DNA of 64,000 bases from Planctobacterium sp047947135. Lineage in GTDB: Bacteria; Pseudomonadota; Gammaproteobacteria; Enterobacterales; Alteromonadaceae. Position 1 is the stretch's first letter. Every line of letters begins with the position of its first letter. The position numbers and the translations under genes are program-made. Positions 59,629 through 64,000 of the stretch are shown piece after piece. The stretch lies in the NCBI GenBank assembly GCA_047947135.1, contig CP170457.1, positions 2,542,001-2,606,000 on the forward strand, read 5' to 3'. The notes beneath the pieces were generated by a model that worked only from the letters and a program-made list of their open reading frames with translations, did not search any database and was not told the DNA's origin.

Positions 59629-60761
59629 TAGCGATATAAATGGTGTGAACAACGTCTTGCTCAGTAGGTCGATTTTACTTGCAGCAAGGCTTGTTGATAG
59701 CAGGAATGATGATATGACCATTGATGTAAAATTTAAGTACATACTCGCTGTCGGATTTTTAATTTACTACAGCAGTTTTAGTGCAGCACTCAACTCAGAT
59801 ACGAGTGACCTCGCACCGAAAGCAACAACTGCCGAAATAGCCCAGTCATTCAGAGATATTCCCTATCTTGAGAATGCCTTAATTGATGGCACCCCTGCAG
59901 ATAAAAAAGATGCCTTAGCCGTAGGTAAATTGGGTGTAGATGGCGGGAATAAACAGATGATCCTAAAGCTGGCTCAGGAAATCGCAGATGGGAAGCACGG
60001 TAATTTCGACAGTCTGCTAATCGCTCATAAAGGCAAACTTTTATTTGAATCTTACTATTTACGTGGTCGTATCGATTTACCCCATCCGCAAGCGTCCGCG
60101 ACGAAAGTTTATACCAGTTTGGCCCTCGGCCGGGCCATTCAGCTAGGTTATTTGACTATGGAAGATTTGGATAAGCCGTTGGTCAGCTTTTTACCGGATC
60201 TGGAGCCTGCTGATCTGGTTGAGGGGGCAGAAAAAATCACGCTACATAAGGCCATGACCATGCGCTCAGGTATCCGCATCAGCAGGGAACAGAGGGATGA
60301 ATTTGAGAACAACCCAGCACAGTTAAAAGGGCAGGGGCAAGTTCAGGTTTATCTTGAGCATAGCGCGCCAATAACCGACGATTCTCAGATTTTTGAATAC
60401 AAGTTCGATCCGATGTTGGTGATGCAAGTCATTGAAGCTGTTGTACCTGGGACGGCTGAGGACTTCATCAAAAACGAGCTACTCGATAAGTTGGGCATTA
60501 CGAATTATCGCTGGAGGATTGATGTTAGCGGCCTGCCCAAAGCGGGTTCCCGTTCAAGCATGACATCACGCGCAATGATTAAACTAGGAACTCTGGCCAT
60601 GAACAAAGGAAAATGGAATGGTGAACAGCTCATCCCAGAAACGTTTATTGCCAAAGCCATCAATAGAATTGTTCACCATAGCGATGATGAAAATTTTTCC
60701 GCCAAAGGTGACGTCACAAATATCGGCTATGGTTATTTCTGGTGGCAGGCCGACCTGACTA

Positions 60762-61635
60762 GAGGCTGTTGATCTTTGTTGAAAAAGCAATCGGCATGGC
60801 AACGAGGTATAATTGTTTCGCCAAAAATAAAAATGCCTGACGCTGCCATGCCAAGAACAATGTTATCAGATAAAGACTGGAAAAAGCTAAAACAAGTCCT
60901 AAAAGACAGTGGTCGTGTTTACAACAAATACGAACATCGCAATACCTTAGAAGGGATTTTGTATCGCATGAGAACAGGGGTCCAGTGGCGAGACTTACCC
61001 CCAGAGTTTGGGCTTTGGAATACGGTTTTCAGGCGCTTTAATCTCTGGTCAAAGAAAGGGATACTTCAAAAGCTCTTTGAGCAATTAGCCGCTGAACATG
61101 ATTCTGAATGGTTGTTTATTGATGGCAGTATTGTCAAAGCTCATCAGGATAGTACTGGTGCCGTTGGGGATTCAGATGAAGCCATTGGGAGAAGCCGTGG
61201 TGGTAACTCCACCAAAATCCATGTCGCTGTCGATAGTGGCGGGCTTCCCGTCTACTTTGAACTCTCCGGTGGTCAGGTACATGATATTACTCATGCACAG
61301 AGCCTTGTTGAGCACAGTCCTGAAGCCACTTGTGTGACAGCAGATAAAGGATATGACAGTGACATTTTCAGAGACTATATTGAAGAGAATGGTGGTGTAG
61401 CGAATATTCCCAGAAAGACGAGTCGAAAAAAGGGAAATGACCATATGGACTGGTGTTTATACAAATATCGGCACCTGGTCGAAAATATCTTTTTGAAAAT
61501 TAAAAAGTACCGGGCTGTAGCAACCCGATACGATAAATTAGAACGAAACTACAACAGCACAGTGGCGTTGGCCTTTGTCATGGTCTGGTTACCAATGTAT
61601 GGCTGATCAAAAGATGATCAAAGATCAACACGCTC
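60762..61635 (+). mobile_element. IS5-family insertion sequence (874 bp)
   Basis: Ends GAGGCTGTTGATCTTTG (left) and complement of GAGCGTGTTGATCTTTG (right), the same terminal repeats as the element at 30085-30961 apart from a GC/CG swap at the left. TA duplications flank it (60760-60761 and 61636-61637). It carries an intact transposase in the + orientation. Confidence 0.9.
60848..61606 (+). CDS. IS5-family DDE transposase
   Basis: 252 residues, start at ATG 60848 to match the sister transposase. DDE residues: D in WLFIDGSIVKAH, D in VTADKGYDSD, E in HLVENIFLKIKKYRA. It shares these blocks with the transposase at 30113-30874 but differs at many positions between, so the two are separate lineages. 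Probably intact and potentially active. Confidence 0.95.
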   Translation: MPRTMLSDKDWKKLKQVLKDSGRVYNKYEHRNTLEGILYRMRTGVQWRDLPPEFGLWNTVFRRFNLWSKKGILQKLFEQLAAEHDSEWLFIDGSIVKAHQDSTGAVGDSDEAIGRSRGGNSTKIHVAVDSGGLPVYFELSGGQVHDITHAQSLVEHSPEATCVTADKGYDSDIFRDYIEENGGVANIPRKTSRKKGNDHMDWCLYKYRHLVENIFLKIKKYRAVATRYDKLERNYNSTVALAFVMVWLPMYG

Positions 61636-61801
61636 TAGTGGGAATAAAAGCTTTTTTAGTACATCTGCTCAGGGAGGCAGCGGCCAAACCATCATTTTAA
61701 TAGAAGAGCTTGATCTAATTGTTGTGACCACGGTTCACAGACTAGAGATCAGCGTCTTGCAGATGACGGCAGAAAGAATCCTGCCAGCTTTTATCGAGAA
61801 A

Positions 61802-62379
61802 TAGCAACCAGCAAAGGCTTTATCTCTGAACCAATTATTCTGTTTCAAAGAAAGCCCAGTTACTTTCAGATAAACGCTTGTGACGTTTTATAGAGCTTGC
61901 CGTCTGATTAAGTTGTGCTTGAACATGTATTAAAGGTCAGAGTTTAATCGTGAATAACTTGTAGAAAATACCTGCTATTCCAATGTGAGTTTAGAATGCA
62001 GATGCTTGAGATCCATCATGGAAGGCAACCGGCACCCTCGACGTTTAATATTTAGAATCCAGGATGCATCTTATAAACTCCAGCGCAACATGATGGTTTG
62101 GACTGACAAAACTTAACTCGGCATAGCTGGTCTCGCTGACCGCAGTGTCAGATTGGAATATCTAGGTCAGTCTGTAGGAATAGGGGCAAAAGGCTCTCTA
62201 TGAGAAAGATAATACAGTAAAGTCTTGAGATATTTCTTGAAAATCCACTATCATTTTATTAACGGCAGTACCTTGTGCAATCGCAGTTTAAGTATGTTCA
62301 GATAAGCTTTCCCGATAAAAGCGCTGTGGTTGAGTTGCAAGGATTCACGCACGTTCAAATGCATAGAGCGAGAAGCAAC
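61802..62379. other. Gene-free stretch after the split hydrolase
   Basis: 578 bases with stops in all frames at short intervals and no recognisable remnant, RNA gene or clear repeat. It probably includes the promoter of the lipoprotein gene at 62380. Confidence 0.5.
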
Positions 62380-62895
62380 ATGAACAGCTTTTTAATCAAT
62401 CTTAATACCGGAAATTCATTAACTGCGACCAAGATAATTGGAATCGCATTCATCTGTTTGTTCAGCATTGGTTGTGTGACCATCTCCGATAATATGGCCA
62501 ATGAAAAAGTCGATATCTCTTCTGGTCGTATAAAAGAAGCGCAATTCTTAGGAGCACCAATTACAGAGATTGCAGAATTTAAAAAAGGAGCACCAAAGCG
62601 ATGGATGGAAACTCTGGATAAGGGAGATGATCCCCTCAAACCTGGATGTGCTTGTCTTTATGAATTTCCCGCATGTGGCGGTGGAATTACTGGGCGTGCT
62701 GTGGATGAGTGTTTTCCAAAAGATGGAGTGACATTGAATGAAAAAGTCATTTCCCCCAATTGTTCTTCATACGAAGACAAAACTTATAATTGCGAAACAT
62801 TGCTCGGAAAGGGAGCTCGATGTAAATTGATTGAACTTACGTGTTGTGGTGTGAGAACAACATCGGCACAGTGCGACATTGATATTACCAATTAG
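62380..62895 (+). CDS. Cysteine-rich lipoprotein, hypothetical
   Basis: 171 residues. The N-terminus is a lipoprotein signal with lipobox SIGC (IGIAFICLFSIGC). The mature part has about nine cysteines in GCACLYEFPACGG, DECFPKDG, NCSSYED, YNCETLL, ARCKLIELTCCGV and QCDIDITN, which suggests several disulfides. No family recognised. The ATG at 62380 puts the signal right at the start; an in-frame extension to 62275 is less likely. Confidence 0.65.
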   Translation: MNSFLINLNTGNSLTATKIIGIAFICLFSIGCVTISDNMANEKVDISSGRIKEAQFLGAPITEIAEFKKGAPKRWMETLDKGDDPLKPGCACLYEFPACGGGITGRAVDECFPKDGVTLNEKVISPNCSSYEDKTYNCETLLGKGARCKLIELTCCGVRTTSAQCDIDITN

Positions 62896-63120
62896 TTATC
62901 TGAAGAATGGGGGCACCATTACAGTACCAAATCCAGGCACAAAATGGTGGTTTAGGTAGCTAAGAAGACTACTGCGAGATTTCAGTGCACATCGATTTTT
63001 TATAGTCGATTGTAGATATGAGCAATTCGTATAATTGTAGCACGAAAGATTCCTTGGGAAAGTATAGAGATGCAGCCACCCATTGCTGTATTGGGTGGCT
63101 AACAAGTTTTACAATTTAGA

Positions 63121-63429
63121 TCAGCAGGCCACGACAGAGTCGTCTTCAACACTCACCTGAGAAGGTATGTACTTATCTGCGGACCAATCGTTTTCCCAGG
63201 TTTCACCATCCAGCAAATAGCGGAAGCGGTATTCTTTTCCGGCTTCTAAATCGACAGTTTGGGTGAATCCCCCGCTTTTCAGTTTCTTCATTGGAGATGA
63301 CTTCGGATCCCAGTCGTTGAATTCACCCACCAGTTGCACTTTTTTAGCGCTTTTTGCTTCTTCCTGGGTCAATTTGAAGGTGACTTTGCAAACGGGTTTA
63401 GATTTTAAAAACTTTTTGGTTAGTGCCAT
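63121..63429 (-). CDS. Small CBM48/AMPK-type glycogen-binding domain protein
   Basis: 102 residues consisting mainly of one isoamylase-early-set/CBM48-like domain: CKVTFKLTQEEA, VQLVGEFNDWDPKSSPM, and YRFRYLLDGETWENDW, with the tryptophans that contact glucan. No catalytic part. It may bind glycogen or regulate enzymes. It is about 57 kb from the glycogen genes at the window start, so a functional link is only suggested by the domain. Confidence 0.85.
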   Translation of the reverse strand: MALTKKFLKSKPVCKVTFKLTQEEAKSAKKVQLVGEFNDWDPKSSPMKKLKSGGFTQTVDLEAGKEYRFRYLLDGETWENDWSADKYIPSQVSVEDDSVVAC

Positions 63430-63649
63430 GTTGTGTTCCTCAAGTGTGTTCAGTAGTAATAAAGTTACAGAAAAGGGTTAAAAAACCGTCATGGCGCAGT
63501 TTTACCATGATATGAGCTGTAATAAAAGTACATGTTGTTGCTGAATACGTATTCTATGAAGGAAAGATTGCAAGTCTGTTGCCAAAGCGGGGTTTGACTG
63601 CTCCGATCTCTGTCGAAACAGTCAAAATTGGCGATAAATCGATGGTTAT

Positions 63650-64000
63650 TTACATCAGCCAGGCGTAACTGAATTTCATAAACAGGTTTCGGTTATCTTT
63701 TTCCAGCCTGGTAAGATCCTCGTCTTCATAGGCATGGTCTGAATAACCTGCGAAAAATACGGTCTGAGGATTAATCTTATAGCTGTATATCAGCTGCATG
63801 GATACATCGATAAAGTTCTCTGACGGTAAATCATCGATTGCAACAGCAGGTTGATTATCCAGATTCTGATGGATATCAGTGTAAATCAGGCTGAGTTTAA
63901 TTGAGTTACGGGCATCGAAATTGTACTTCAAGCGCAAGTCAGCCAGATTGGCCGTGAATACTTCTTGTCCGTCGGTTTCCAGCTTTTCATAGCGGTATTT
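63650..64000 (-). CDS. C-terminal part of a probable DUF5916 outer-membrane protein (truncated by window)
   Basis: The frame is open to the window edge with no credible start; the leftmost candidate is a TTG at 63937. The 116 visible residues are beta-strand rich and alternate polar/hydrophobic (LRLKYNFDARNSIKLSLIYTD, TVFFAGYSDHAYED, NLFMKFSYAWLM), ending in an aromatic residue region like an outer-membrane barrel. The closest recognised pattern is the C-terminus of DUF5916/carbohydrate-binding-9 proteins. Confidence 0.6.
   Translation of the reverse strand, partial: KYRYEKLETDGQEVFTANLADLRLKYNFDARNSIKLSLIYTDIHQNLDNQPAVAIDDLPSENFIDVSMQLIYSYKINPQTVFFAGYSDHAYEDEDLTRLEKDNRNLFMKFSYAWLM

Larger units (their letters stand above)
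59714..61801 (+). pseudogene. Serine hydrolase (beta-lactamase/class C family) split by an IS5-like element
   Basis: The 5' part runs 59714-60761 and the 3' part 61638-61801; removal of the IS and one TA copy gives one 403-residue frame. It has a signal peptide, the S-x-x-K nucleophile motif S128/K131 in QASATKVYT, GKLLFESYYLRG, the GYGYFWWQADLT block just before the insertion and SAQGGSGQTIIL after it. ATG 59714 follows AGGA (59702-59705). As it stands the protein ends prematurely (LTRGC) and lacks its last ~55 residues. Confidence 0.9.

Overview
The window looks like chromosome of a marine gammaproteobacterium of the order Alteromonadales (Alteromonas/Paraglaciecola-like). The basis is the gene set: a long 482-residue GAPDH, a DUF2989 lipoprotein, a YeaC homologue, a DUF349 coiled-coil protein, the bioA/bioBFCD arrangement and a 67K-type SppA. 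This placement is inference from family recognition, not from a search. No rRNA, tRNA or CRISPR array was seen.

Layout. 1-6.4 kb: glycogen/maltodextrin genes malQ (5' end cut by the window), glgB and glgX, tightly packed on the + strand. 6.4-22.7 kb: ordinary core genes: gnd, msrB, a divergent glyoxalase-like/LysR pair with conspicuous operator palindromes, a DUF2989 lipoprotein, GAPDH, a thioredoxin-fold protein, an M14 carboxypeptidase, an AGCS symporter, a zinc-ribbon protein, yeaC, a DUF349 protein, a nucleotidyltransferase, a solute-binding-like protein, a small VOC protein and ansA.

22.9-35.1 kb is an accessory island. It opens with a short tyrosine recombinase. It carries hypothetical genes, a family of small secreted cysteine-containing proteins, and a compact four-gene operon: a TPR-AAA+ ATPase, a membrane protein, a membrane-anchored TPR protein and a membrane zinc-ribbon protein. 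I consider this operon the best candidate for an undescribed system. The rest is mobile DNA: a REP-type (Y1/HUH) transposase with a 472-bp tandem duplication of its 5' end, an IS5-like element sitting inside a signal-peptide gene, several small orphan genes, and an IS66 element that truncates the last of them.

35.1-58.3 kb returns to core genes: a DUF885 lipoprotein, sppA, fadH, small membrane proteins, a GFA protein, yaiI, ydjA, a DoxX protein, asnS, the biotin locus (bioA divergent from bioBFCD around a BirA-type operator), an aromatic/aspartate aminotransferase, an NRDE protein, a TonB-sigma-putative anti-sigma operon and a transsulfuration-type PLP enzyme. 58.3-62.9 kb is decayed or accessory again: a gene remnant, a PD40 beta-propeller protein, a serine hydrolase split by a second IS5-like element (the original frame is exactly reconstructible) and a lipoprotein. 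The end has a small CBM48 glycogen-binding-type protein and the C-terminus of a probable DUF5916 outer-membrane protein running off the edge.

How the genes work together. malQ, glgB and glgX remodel alpha-glucans and feed gnd and GAPDH in central carbon flow. bioA/B/F/C/D make biotin from a malonyl-CoA-derived precursor under BirA control. In the island, the AAA+ operon probably encodes an inner-membrane-associated remodelling or unfolding machine. Its position next to an integrase and among insertion sequences fits a defence or stress cargo role, but no function is demonstrated by the sequence.
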